Part shown: positions 1 through 10,280 of the stretch, piece by piece
Numbering within the stretch: the first letter of the stretch is position 1
Layout: each line of letters opens with the position of its first letter
Program-made: the position numbers and the translations under genes
NCBI GenBank assembly: GCA_017354895.1
Contig: CP071495.1
Coordinates: 1,595,001-1,659,000, forward strand
Source of the DNA: Podospora comata
Lineage: Eukaryota > Ascomycota > Sordariomycetes > Sordariales > Podosporaceae
DNA: 64,000 nt
Reading direction: 5' to 3'
Notes under the pieces: model-generated
Databases searched by the model: none
Told to the model about the DNA's origin: nothing
The model's input: only the letters and a program-made list of their open reading frames with translations

Positions 1-814
1 AAAAAAGAGTTGGTGGGGTGATGGGTGTACGGTACGGGGTGGAAGGAGTGATAGGGGGGAAAGCAGGGCTTATCGCTAAACGGCAGTGAGAAATCTTATC
101 GCGTTGCCCCTCGTTGCTTGGCAATCAGCATGATGCAATGGTGAAGCGCTGTCAGAGAAGAAGTTGAGATGGCAAGTGCACTGGGTTGTAGAGTTGACAA
201 GATGAATGGATGACTTTGATGATACCTACTGCCTAGACATATCATTTCCTGCATGATAGACACATGAGAAATGACTTGCAAAAAAAAAAAAAGCATTGGG
301 TGAACAAGAGTCTTCTTGTTCAGGTTTGCTGATGAAGATACAAAGACCAAAAGAGGCCAATCGAGAATCTTCTCCTGGCTTCTGGGGGGGCCTTGGCTAC
401 GGCACAGACCCCCCGGGCGCGGGGCTATTCAAAGAGCAGCGGTGCCCGCCCCTACCTGATGGAGGGAAATTGTATAGAGGGGAACTTGCTTGCGTGCCAC
501 TGTCGGGCAATCCAAACATCAAAGTCTGCATTAAAACCCATTTCCACTGTGGGAAAAACCTCGTTTTTTTACAGAGTCCAGTTTCCCGCCCATCACCACC
601 AACCAAGCCTGCCTTTCTGAGCAGTCCAACGAAACAACAACCCCACCTTCTTTTTCCCCCCCTTCTCACCCACACACAAACCCGCCCCATATCATCCATT
701 CTCGACTCGACTGGTGAGAACACATCTTCTTCGAAGCAACTTTTGAGCCATCCCAAAGCTTACCGGTTGCGTCTTGAATCTTTTTGCAGAGCCGAGTCCA
801 TACAACTGCCCAAC
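1..814. other. Upstream region and 5' leader of the Hsp88 gene
   Basis: No coding region is supported here. Small overlapping open frames lie on both strands, but none has family features or splice structure. The stretch just before the Hsp88 start is rich in C/T and carries a few GAA/TTC motifs, as expected for a heat-inducible fungal promoter and leader. A palindromic heat-shock-like element lies at 364-373. An A-run lies at about 281-292. Confidence 0.6.
364..373. promoter_or_regulatory. Possible heat-shock element (two inverted units)
   Basis: The bases AGAATCTTCT form a perfect nGAAnnTTCn palindrome, the two-unit core bound by heat-shock factor. It lies about 440 bp upstream of the Hsp88 start codon. 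A third correctly spaced unit is not evident, so this is a weak call. It is reported because the downstream gene is an Hsp110-class chaperone. Confidence 0.3.
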
Positions 815-3518
815 ATGAGTGTCGTCGGTACGTTATGCGCCCACCACACACCTACCACATGCCTCGAGAGCCTGACTGCTAACATGGCTTGCGTCTGACA
901 GGTGTCGATTTCGGAACCCTTAACACAGTCGTCGCTGTTGCGAGAAACCGGGGTGTCGATGTGGTAAGTAGCTTACCCGCCCAACCGCCCTCCTGAAGGG
1001 GAGGAGGAAAGCAAAAAGTCGATAAGGCTGATTGTGATGGTACACCGAGCGCAGAACTGACAACGACTTTGTCAATGATAGATCACCAACGAGGTCTCTA
1101 ACCGGGCGACTCCGTAAGTTTTCTCTTCTTACCCCTTGAGGTTGCTCTCCGGCTCCAGCCTGCTCTAGGAGCCGTGCAGAATTGGCGCCCAATGTCTAAC
1201 ACTCCTTCCACAGATCGCTTGTTGGCTTTGGCCCCAAGTCCCGCTATCTCGGTGAGCCCGCGAAGACTCAGGAGATTTCCAACCTCAAGAACACCGTCGG
1301 TTCTCTCAAGCGCCTGCTCGGCCGCACGTTAAACGATCCCGATGTCCAGACCGAGCAGGCTTTCATCTCGGCCCCTCTGGTCGAGATCGACGGCCAGGTC
1401 GGCGCCGAGGTGTCGTACCTTGGCGAGAAGACCAAGTTCTCTGCCACCCAGCTCACAGCCATGTTCCTCGGCAAGATCAAGCAGACCGCTGCTGCCGAGC
1501 TCAAGCTCCCAGTATCCGACCTCGTCCTGAGCGTTCCCGCCTGGTTCACCGATATCCAGCGCCGCGCCCTTATCGATGCCGCCGAGATTGCCGGTCTCAG
1601 ACCGCTCCGCCTCATCAACGACACCACCGCCGCCGCTCTCGGCTACGGTATCACCAAGCTGGATCTCCCCGGCCCTGATGAAAAGCCCCGCCGCGTTGCC
1701 TTTGTCGATGTCGGTTACTCCAGCTACACCTGCTCCATCGTCGAGTTCAAGAAGGGCGAGCTCTCCGTCAAGGGTACCGCTTTCGATCGTCACTTTGGTG
1801 GCCGCAACTTTGACAAGGCCATCGTTGACCACCTCGCCAAGGAGTTCCACGGCAAGTACAAGATCGACATCAACTCAAACCCCAAGGCCCTCTGCCGCGT
1901 CTACGCCGCTGCCGAGAAGCTCAAGAAGGTGCTCTCTGCCAACCAGCAGGCTCCTCTCAACATTGAGTCCCTGATGAACGATGTCGACGTTCGTGCTATG
2001 ATCACACGTCAGGAGTTCGAGGCTATGGTTGAGCCCCTTCTCAACAAGGTCCACGTTGTTCTTGAGCAGGCCCTTGCCGACTCAAGGCTCACCAAGGAGG
2101 ACATCGACATTGTCGAGGTTGTTGGCGGCGGCAGCCGTGTCCCCTCTATCAAGGAGCGCGTGCAGAACTTCTTCAACAAGAACCTCTCCTTCACCCTGAA
2201 CCAGGACGAGGCTATCGCCCGCGGTTGCGCTTTCAGCTGCGCCATTCTCTCCCCCGTCTTCAAGGTCCGCGACTTCGCCGTCCAGGACATCATCAGCTAC
2301 CCCATCGAGTTCGCTTGGGAGAAGGATGCCGACATCCCCGACGAGGACACCAGCTTGACCGTCTTCAACAAGGGCAACGTCCTGCCATCAACCAAGATTC
2401 TCACCTTCTACCGCAAGCAGGCTTTCGACCTCGAGGCCAGATATGCCCAACCAGAGGGTCTCCCCGGAAAGGTCCCTCCTTTCATCGGTCGCTTCTCCGT
2501 CAAGGGCGTCAAGGCCACCGGCGGCCCAGAGGACTTCATGATCTGCAAGCTCAAGGCCCGTGTCAACATTCACGGTGTTCTCAACGTCGAGAGTGGCTAC
2601 TACGTCGAGGACCAGGAGGTCGAGGAGGAGATCAAGGAGGAGGGTGACAAGAAGGAAGGCGATGTGAGTATTCTCCCAACACGTGAAAACAACCCCTTAT
2701 CGGTGGATTCCACACAGATGAACACCACGGGTGGAATGGAGGAGGTGCCTGTCAGATCGCCGAAACGTCGCAAGACCGAGGCGCCCGCGACTAGCGAATC
2801 CGATCACCACGCTGGAGCTGTTGGGCAGGAAGATGACGACGAGCAAGAGAGAAATAAACTAACCACCGAATCTTTTACACAAAAGGCCATGGACACAGAC
2901 GAGAAGCCCAAGACCCGCAAGGTCAAGAAGCAGGTTCGCAAGGGCGACCTGCCAATTGTCAGCGCCACTCTCTCCCTCGACCAGGGCGCCAAGGCCCAGC
3001 TCTTTGAGAAGGAGTCCGCCATGGCTATGGAGGACAAGCTTGTCGCCGACACCGAGGAGAAGAAGAACGAGCTCGAGACCTACATCTACGACCTCCGTAA
3101 CAAGCTCGACGACCAGTACTCTGAGTTTGCCAGCGACGAGGAGAAGGAGAAGATTAAGGCCAAGCTCGAGGCTACTGAGGTATGTTGTGGTCACTTGGTA
3201 CAGGTGTGATGTGATCTGTCGCTGACGGTCAATCTACAGGACTGGCTCTACGACGAGGGTGACGACACCACCAAGGCCGTCTACGTTGCCAAGATTGATG
3301 AGATCCGCGCTCTTGCCGGCCCCATCGTCCAGCGCCACTTCGAGAAGGTCGAGGCCGATAGGCAAGCACTCCAGGCCCGCCTGGATGCCGAGAGGGCGGC
3401 GAAGAAGGCCGAGGAGGAGGCCCGCAAGGCTGCCGAGTCCAAGTCAGACTCCAAGGACGAGGAGATGACGGATGCGGACGCGCCAAAGGCCGAGGTCGAG
3501 GAGGCTGGCGATCCTTAG
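815..3518 (+). CDS. hsp88: Hsp110/Sse1-type chaperone (Hsp88)
   Basis: Cytosolic Hsp110-class protein, the nucleotide exchange factor and holdase partner of Hsp70. Inferred exons are 815-827, 902-963, 1082-1113, 1214-2663, 2886-3179 and 3240-3518, giving 709 aa, close to the Neurospora Hsp88 length as I recall it. The N-terminus MSVVGVDFGTLNT is the Hsp70 phosphate-1 loop, RLINDTTAAALGYG is the conserved ATPase segment, and VEVVGGGSRVPSIKE is the adenosine-binding loop. The C-terminal half has the long acidic, Lys-rich linker and helical bundle typical of Sse1. The first three exons are very short, which is common in this family. The fourth intron (2664-2885, 222 nt, GTGAGT donor, CTAAC branch motif near 2859) is a multiple of three with no stop, so retaining it would add 74 residues; a nested AG at 2716-2717 would give a 54-nt in-frame version. 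The splice is chosen because it yields the family-like junction GDAMDTD. Confidence 0.93.
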
Positions 3519-4474
3519 GAGGATAGTAAGAACAAGGGTGAGGAGGAGGATTGGACAGATGATTCGGAAGAGGAAATGATACCTTGAGCGAAAAAGAGAA
3601 GAAGCGGATAGGGGGGAATTAAAAAACCGGGACATGATTACGGACATGATGAAACCCACTTTTTAGAAATTTTCTTTTTTTTTTCCTTTTTGAGAGAGAT
3701 GGAGAGGAAATTTTATGTTTACCCACCACTACCATTACACTTTGCACACACATTCCCGAGCCTATAGGTTGAATGAGAGGTAGCGGTAATTCTTTTTTTC
3801 TTTAGGTATGAGGCTAGAAGGAGGAGGAGAGCGATGGATGGATTGATGGATGGTGGTCATTTGATAGACTGGTATGGTTTTTTCTTGGGGGGATAGTTTG
3901 GAATTTTGATAGGGGAGGGTGGTATAACTTTTTGTAGTGTAGGTAGAGGAAATAAAGAGCGAAGGTGGGGTATATAGAATGATGTTTTGGTTGGTGATGA
4001 GTGTGATGTGATGTGATTCGTGACTCGACATGGAATTCGTTCGTCAAGTTGACCACAACAAGGGAAAAGATGCATCAACCTTTTGTTGGAGAGATGGCAT
4101 TTTGTTTTTGTTTTTGGGCCTATTTTCTTCTACAGATTTACTGAGACTTTGAACCACCTTGGTGAGCGATGTGATTCTCCATCTTCCATCTCTTCCACCA
4201 GGGCATGGGGAGGTTCGTCGTTGAGGGGGTGATGGCTTGTGCGATAAGGGCGTATTTTGCCTTCGAATTAGCCTTCTTTCTTCCCAACGCTTTGGGCAGA
4301 ACAATGATGTTTGTAACTAAGTTTCAGACCGACGAGTTGGTAGACAGCCCCTGGTGAGGGAAGAGATAGGTGTCTTTGTAGTTGTTGGGTAACATTTGAC
4401 TATCTAGCTAGGCAAAAGGGCTTGAAGCCAGACCGGGGAGATGGATGAATAGGGGAAATAGATGAGAGAAGAAG
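3519..4474. other. 3' flank of Hsp88, no gene seen
   Basis: Non-coding. The first few hundred bases are the probable 3' UTR of Hsp88 (purine-rich, then a T-run near 3671-3690). Short minus-strand open frames are unsupported. Confidence 0.6.
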
Positions 4475-4483
4475 AAAAAAAAA
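4475..4483 (-). terminator. Pol III oligo-T terminator of the 5S gene
   Basis: On the minus strand a run of nine T follows immediately after the 5S rRNA 3' end (A-run on the plus strand). Such a run is the standard RNA polymerase III stop signal. Confidence 0.75.
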
Positions 4484-4603
4484 ACATACAACACCGAGGA
4501 TTCCCCAGTGGTCACCCACCTGAGTACTGATTCGGCCCTTCAGCTATTTGACTCGGGCAGAGCGGACGGGATGCCGTATTTTTAGCTGGGTATGGTCGTA
4601 TGT
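4484..4603 (-). rRNA. 5S ribosomal RNA gene (dispersed copy)
   Basis: On the minus strand 120 nt read ACATACGACCATACCC at the 5' end and end with GTGTTGTATGT. The two ends pair to form helix I of 5S rRNA. The loop A/helix III segment CATCCCGTCCGCTCTGCC and the 3' segment GGTGGGTGACCAC match filamentous-fungal 5S. Helix II arms AGCT..AGCT are intact. A TATA-like TATGATG lies at -23 to -29 (4626-4632), the position where Neurospora 5S genes carry an external promoter box, and an oligo-T terminator follows. In Sordariomycetes 5S genes are scattered singly rather than arrayed with the rDNA. The helix II/III loop differs from the Neurospora type I remember, so it may be a minor 5S isotype. Confidence 0.9.
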
Positions 4604-5799
4604 GATTGTAGGAGGGAGAAATGCACATCATAGGTAGTAAAAAAGAATTCTGCTGTACAAACTGTCGTCTTGTTCCCCCCCTCCCCACATCCACATGATT
4701 TCCCGTCTTGATGAGTTATGCATATGTTGTTTTTATTTATCTCGATGAGTTTTATGCTAGGCCGCCTATCCCAAATTACACCACTATCCCCTCCCCATCC
4801 CTTCGCTATCCCCGTTTACTTTGATGAAGAAACTAGAGTGTTGTGTATGATGATGATGTAGGGGGTATCAACATAAGAAACAAAACAAAAAAACACAAAA
4901 AGCCAACCAGAGTCGAGATAGGTAATGATAAACTTCCTCTAACCACATCACCCACCCATCCATCCCTTGGAAAGAATAAAAGAAAAAAAAATACATGCCT
5001 CATAAGAGATAAATTATCGCACCAAAAGAAGTCTAGCAATAAAAACAAACAAGCAAACGCTACAAAGATTAAAAAAAAAAAAAACAATTTCCCTCCCCAT
5101 TGGTATCTGCCTCTTCTCTGTCTTGTGTAAAACTCGCGAGGAAAAAGAAAATAAGAATCTATCTAGCCCGCCCACCCCCCATCAATGGCTGATATGCATG
5201 ATTAAACGCCAAGAAGAAGAAAATAGAGCAGAGGGGTGAAAATGATAAAAACAATACGACCAACAAAAACAATGAATCCGCTTGTAAAACGGAATGTGTG
5301 TGCCTCCCGCCCCATCAATCAACCCAGCCCCGCCGACCCAATCGCTATGCTTGTTATGCAGAGTCTTCGTGTGCTGGTGTCGTCGTTGATGCCCAGTCCG
5401 CCCCCTTTGGTTCCCCACATCTGCGATGCACCGGAATGAAAAGAGTGAGCAGAGAGGGTATTGAGAATCACAGCATAACCCCCAAACTCCAAAGCAAAAA
5501 AAAAAACCCTAGTTCCCGATTAACCCGCCTTGTACGATGTTGAGGAAAAGCGCAGTGATGACAATGCTGACAGCAATCATGATGGATGATATAAATGCCC
5601 CCGAAACGTGAGAAAACTGCCGTCCATGAGCCTTGCGCCTGTGCCATGATGCCATCCATCTTCATCCAAGTCGTCATGTGCGCCAATGATGTAAAGGAAT
5701 GCTGCAAAAATCCGAGAGAAGGAAAAGTGAACGGTGAAAAACCATTGCGCCTGAAAATGCAAAATCAAGCCATCGCCATGAATCACCCCCAAGTCTCCT
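4604..5799. other. Intergenic, A-rich, no gene seen
   Basis: No supported gene. The plus strand has many A-runs (for example 5071-5083 and 5499-5507), and several short open frames are by-products of this. The right-hand end probably holds the 3' UTR of the minus-strand SNF2 gene, whose stop codon is at 5800-5802. Confidence 0.55.
4626..4632 (-). promoter_or_regulatory. TATA-like box of the 5S gene
   Basis: TATGATG on the minus strand, at -23 to -29 from the 5S start. Neurospora 5S genes need a TATA-like element at about this spacing besides the internal control region. Confidence 0.45.
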
Positions 5800-8700
5800 C
5801 TATTTAAAGAGACTTCTCAAATCTTGCAACCTCTGCCTCGCCGCATCACCCTGGCTTCTCACGCCCTCGGCCTCAGCACGGTCCATGCTCAAGCTGGCCA
5901 GCTGCTTCTTTTTCTCCTGCAGCGCAATCATCTTCTCCTCAAAGCTGCCGCTCATGATATACCGCACCGTCCTCACAGGCCTCTTCTGGCCCAGACGATG
6001 CACACGGTCGACGGCCTGAGCCTCGGCGGCAGGATTGAACTGAGGCTCCATGACAAAGACACTGTTGCCAGCTGTCAGGTTGAGGCCCATACCCCCAGCC
6101 ATGATGCTGACAAGAATGACTTGTACATTGGGATCATCGCGGAACGCCTCCATGGCTTGGTTGCGAGCGTTGCGAGTCATCTTTCCGTCAAGACGGGAGT
6201 GGGTGATACCGGCGTCGTCGAGAGCGATCTCAATGAGATCAAGATGAGAAGTCCAGCCGGAGAAGACGACAGACTTGTAAGGTGGCTCGTCCGGATTGGC
6301 TTTACTCCGGGCCTTGTTGGCTAGAAGCTCTTCGACCAAAGCCCGAGTCTTTGTGTGAGGCCCAGTATACCGATCATCAGGAATGATTTTGCCAGCCCGA
6401 GTCTTCGTCTGGCGGGTCTCGTGCTCAACATCGGCTTTGCTTCGGCGGAGTTCAACGCAGTGAGCCTTTTGAGCAAAGGCGCATGTAGGGCAGCCCTGAT
6501 GCATATCGCCATTGCCGTGCTGGTGCACGAACCTGATGCAGGTTGGGCAGTAGACGTGGAAGCACTGCGCCATGTAGCCCAAGACGTCGTTGTTCTGATC
6601 AGACTCTGGGTCGTCGACCTCGATGGCCCCAAGCTTGTTGTTGCACTTGATGCAGAAATCACTGCTACCCTCCTGCATCAAGTAGTACATCTCATAGGCC
6701 TTCTTCTCAGTCAGGGCCGGTTTCCCGTCGTCGTCCTCGCTATCCAAATCGATGGGGGCATCTGCCGACAAGCCTTGGATTTCTTGAAAATCATCGTCAT
6801 TCAGCAGATCCTTGCCATGCGCGCAGATCAAACGAAGTTGAAGAATAGACCGCAGAACGTGAATCATGGTCTTGCCACCCATAATGCGGGTCTGGCCGGT
6901 GCCCTGGCCCGTCAAGACCTGAACACGCTCCTCGGCCATCTTTTTGAACAGGTCATAGACCTTGCGCTCCTCGGAGGAGAACTCGAGGCGAATAACCTCG
7001 TCGGTGCGCTCCGGGAGTTCGATCTTGTCCTTGAGACGGCGGATGGTAATGGTGTCAATCAAAACCCGAAGTTTGGGCACAATGTCCGGATCAGCAGCCT
7101 TAAAGGGAGCAATGATGTACTGGATAAACTTGCTCCTGTCGTCGAAGGGCTTCAGGCGCAAGAATGCCAAAAGGGAGGCAAGATCTTCGAGCTTGTTTTG
7201 AACTGGTGTTCCGGTCACGGCCCAACGGCGGTTAGCCTGTAGTCGGCAGATCGACTTGAACGACAGCGTGTTTTGCTCGCGAATTGTATGGGCTTCGTCA
7301 AGAACGATACGGAACCAGGCAATTTCCTCCAAGGGGTAGAGGCCCGGCTTTTTCTTGAGACGTGCGTTGAGCTCGCTTGTGACGGATCCGTAAGTTGTGA
7401 TCACCAGATCGTACCTGGCCAGCTGGGCAGAGTCCTTGATACGGTTGGCGCCGTGATAGATGTAGTAGTTCAGCTTTCCAGGTTCGATATGCTGCTTAAT
7501 CTGCTCCTCCCAGTTGGTGATTGTGCTCAGCGGGCACACCAGCAAAGTGGCCTTCACATTCCGGCGAATTTGAGACAGGGGCAAAACCTGCGCGCGGGGG
7601 GCTTCATGGCTCTTCTGTGGCCTCTGATTCTGGACGACGGGCTGGAGGGGCTCACGTTGTGACCAGGCCTGCGCCTCGTCCAGAGTCTTGGCCAAGAGAG
7701 ACAGAATGCTGAGCGTCTTGCCGAGGCCCATCATATCGGCAAGGATGCCGCCAAGAGTCGAAGGGGGCGGTTCCATCACCTCCTGGTTGGTGACCACATT
7801 GTAGTAGACCGTGGTGCCGAACTGATTTGTCCTGCGCTTCCATGTTGATGTGACGGGAGCCTTGCTATCAGCGTCTGGCAATTGCTCAGACTCCCGAGAA
7901 GACATGAAGAACAGAGCTTGCTTCTGATGCTTCAGCAGCGGTGTTAAAACAGAGGGAGGAGGATCCAACTCCGGCAGCTCGTCCGACTTGGGGAGGGAGT
8001 CGAAAACACCCAGGACCTCGGACCGAATCTCTTCTACCGACTTGATCATGGGCGGAGCCTGATACTGGACGACATTGTTAACGCGGGCAAGGGAAGGCAG
8101 CTGCGGCCGGTTCTCCTTGGCCAGAGGGTTGAAGACTTTAACGCCGGACTCGACTCGCGGCGGACTAAGAAGATTAATGTTCTTCCGCTGCAACAGTTTA
8201 CCCACTCTATCAGCAAAGGAGCGAAGACCATAAATCATCAACTCAAGCTTGAATTGGGTGGACACCTGCTGCCCAACCTCTTCGCCGGGATTCTTGCGTC
8301 GGACGGGGATTCTGCAGTCAGTGCGTGTCCCAAAGGTTCCAGCCATGTCCATGAGAGGAGCAAGAACGCTGGCCGTCTTGGGATCAACCAAGCCAATGCA
8401 GCGCTTTTGCCAATCATGGGCATAAATCTTGGTGGTTGGATCGCCCGGGGTTCTCTTGAGCAGAATCTTGACTTGAGGCCAAAAAGCAGGACCGCCCATA
8501 GAGATCATGTTAGGCTTCGGGGCTGGGATCATGTGGCCTTTGATGAAGGCGCCCTCAACCATTCCAAAACAGACCTCCTCCTGTTGGGGACTGCGGGGAA
8601 TGATTTCGACGTCGGTGTCATCGGTCAAGTCAATTGTAGCGCCGGGGACCGGGGCCACAAATGACTGTGAGGGTCCATCGGATCGGTCTTTGATGTGCTG

Positions 8701-9078
8701 AGCCAGGATGCCGCTGCTGGGCGAGAAGAAAATACTATTTGCAGGCAGCGAAGGATCATTCTCGTTCGCTGTCTTTCTCCTCTTTGGCGGCGGCACCATA
8801 ATGCGCTCCTGGACATTGTGAAGGCGCTCGATACTCTGTTGAGCACCCAACCCGTTCTTAAAGATGGGCATGGTACGATTACTAGCCAACCCGGTCGGGG
8901 CGCTCAGCTCCATGGGCGTTTGATCGGGACCGGTGAACTCAAAGGTGAGTTGCTCGGGTGGTTGCGAAGGGCCTGGCGTGGATGACGAGGCGCCTTCACC
9001 AGGCTGGGGTGTAGCAGACGATCCGGCTGCAGCCTTGGGGTTGAGCAAGTCGGCCGGGTTCCACGACGTGGAAGACAT
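5800..9078 (-). CDS. SNF2-family ATPase with internal RING finger (Rad5/Rad16/Uls1 group)
   Basis: Intronless, 1092 aa. A DNA-translocating ATPase and probable ubiquitin ligase acting on chromatin or stalled replication structures. Walker A is LADMMGLGKTLS (about 446-457), the DEAH box is VLDEAHTIRE (about 592-601), motif III is VTGTPVQNKLEDL (about 621-633), and motif VI is DRVHRLGQKRPVRT near the C-terminus. Between the helicase lobes sits a C3HC4-like RING (about 809-866): FCIKCNNK, CFHVYCPTC, GCPTCAF. This lobe-RING-lobe order defines the Rad5/Rad16/HLTF/Uls1 group. No HIRAN domain is evident. An N-terminal IDLTDDTD (about 149-156) looks like a SUMO-interacting motif, favouring a Uls1/Rrp-type SUMO-targeted ligase over Rad5, but this is inference. 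PPPKRRKT near residue 97 could be a nuclear signal. SNF2/RING identity is certain; the exact ortholog is not. Confidence 0.93.
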   Translation of the reverse strand: MSSTSWNPADLLNPKAAAGSSATPQPGEGASSSTPGPSQPPEQLTFEFTGPDQTPMELSAPTGLASNRTMPIFKNGLGAQQSIERLHNVQERIMVPPPKRRKTANENDPSLPANSIFFSPSSGILAQHIKDRSDGPSQSFVAPVPGATIDLTDDTDVEIIPRSPQQEEVCFGMVEGAFIKGHMIPAPKPNMISMGGPAFWPQVKILLKRTPGDPTTKIYAHDWQKRCIGLVDPKTASVLAPLMDMAGTFGTRTDCRIPVRRKNPGEEVGQQVSTQFKLELMIYGLRSFADRVGKLLQRKNINLLSPPRVESGVKVFNPLAKENRPQLPSLARVNNVVQYQAPPMIKSVEEIRSEVLGVFDSLPKSDELPELDPPPSVLTPLLKHQKQALFFMSSRESEQLPDADSKAPVTSTWKRRTNQFGTTVYYNVVTNQEVMEPPPSTLGGILADMMGLGKTLSILSLLAKTLDEAQAWSQREPLQPVVQNQRPQKSHEAPRAQVLPLSQIRRNVKATLLVCPLSTITNWEEQIKQHIEPGKLNYYIYHGANRIKDSAQLARYDLVITTYGSVTSELNARLKKKPGLYPLEEIAWFRIVLDEAHTIREQNTLSFKSICRLQANRRWAVTGTPVQNKLEDLASLLAFLRLKPFDDRSKFIQYIIAPFKAADPDIVPKLRVLIDTITIRRLKDKIELPERTDEVIRLEFSSEERKVYDLFKKMAEERVQVLTGQGTGQTRIMGGKTMIHVLRSILQLRLICAHGKDLLNDDDFQEIQGLSADAPIDLDSEDDDGKPALTEKKAYEMYYLMQEGSSDFCIKCNNKLGAIEVDDPESDQNNDVLGYMAQCFHVYCPTCIRFVHQHGNGDMHQGCPTCAFAQKAHCVELRRSKADVEHETRQTKTRAGKIIPDDRYTGPHTKTRALVEELLANKARSKANPDEPPYKSVVFSGWTSHLDLIEIALDDAGITHSRLDGKMTRNARNQAMEAFRDDPNVQVILVSIMAGGMGLNLTAGNSVFVMEPQFNPAAEAQAVDRVHRLGQKRPVRTVRYIMSGSFEEKMIALQEKKKQLASLSMDRAEAEGVRSQGDAARQRLQDLRSLFK

Positions 9079-10280
9079 GTTGCCCGACTGTGCTTGGCTG
9101 GCTGTTTATTCCTTATTTTGTTTTATTTTTGTAGTCAAATTGTAGTGGTATGTATCTGTGATAGATGTTAGAGTAAGAATAACTAGCTTTGCTTTGAGGA
9201 CCGCTGAAGAAGATGAAAGAAGCTGGAGGACAGGATAGGCAAGTGAAGTCGGTGTGAGAAAGTGAATATGGGATGATGAGAAGGAGTTGACCAGTCACAT
9301 GCCGGGATGGGGGGGGGGGGCGTACCGTACCGTTGAAATGAAGCTACCAACAACGCCCACACTCAACCAGAGCACCGGGTCTTTCTTTTCTGTCGAAAAA
9401 AATCGGTTGTCCAGCCCTAGGCAACCAACTCGGGCGAATGATGAGATGTAAGATGCACCGACATCACAAGCAGTCCGATGAGGACGGGTGTTGTGTTGCT
9501 GTTAAGGGTTGCTGGAGGGGAATGAGCTGCCGTGGTAGTGACTGGGAGCCTTGCTGTGGTGGGGCTTGCTGCATACGCAGTACCTAATACTGGGCTACCC
9601 GCTGCAGAATGGATCAAGCGATGGTATCCGTAGTGGGGGTTGCTTGGATGGATAGGTATGGAAGAGGAGGGCAACGGGAGATGAAGGAGAGAGGTTGTCG
9701 AAGGAAGGAAGACGGTGAGGGTGAGGGATCCTTGGTGAGGGCAGAGTTGGGAGAGTAGAGTAGAGTGAGCACTGCAAATAACCAGGCAGGATTTTGTGGG
9801 AGCTGGGAATCTATTGTTGACGTTGGCTGGGTTGGTCGCTCACTTTTTGAGAGCCGAGAGGCTTTATCGCAATCGGCTGGGAGCGATAGGCGCGTGACCC
9901 TCGAAGATTGCAGCGGTTGGTGTGGCACGTGCCGCTTCGCAGACCGTGCCTTGCTTAGTCCACCACAGCGACCGTGATGCATCAGACGCTGGGGCAAAAC
10001 CTCTTGTTGCGGTGTGGTTATGTTATTATCTCGTACCAAGTTCAAATCGGCGTCAGGGGCGGCAAATGTCATCAAGGGCCATCAAGGGACATGCAAGATA
10101 GGATATTTGCGATCGGCCAAGACACCAGTCAGAGACAGTCCTCGGGATTTCTTCGCTGTCTACCAATCCCAACTGCAGCCTCAGAACGGCACTAGAAGGC
10201 CCTTGATGCATCATCAACCACTTCTGTAACCTCTGTTTGCACAGTGACGGGACGCCATGAGCGATCTCGCCCCCATGGCT

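Noticed and set aside
9417-9674. A minus-strand frame ending in a Ser/Thr-rich hydrophobic tail like a GPI-anchored protein
   Set aside because: No signal peptide, start context or upstream exon could be found, and the tail is short and ends in charged/polar residues.
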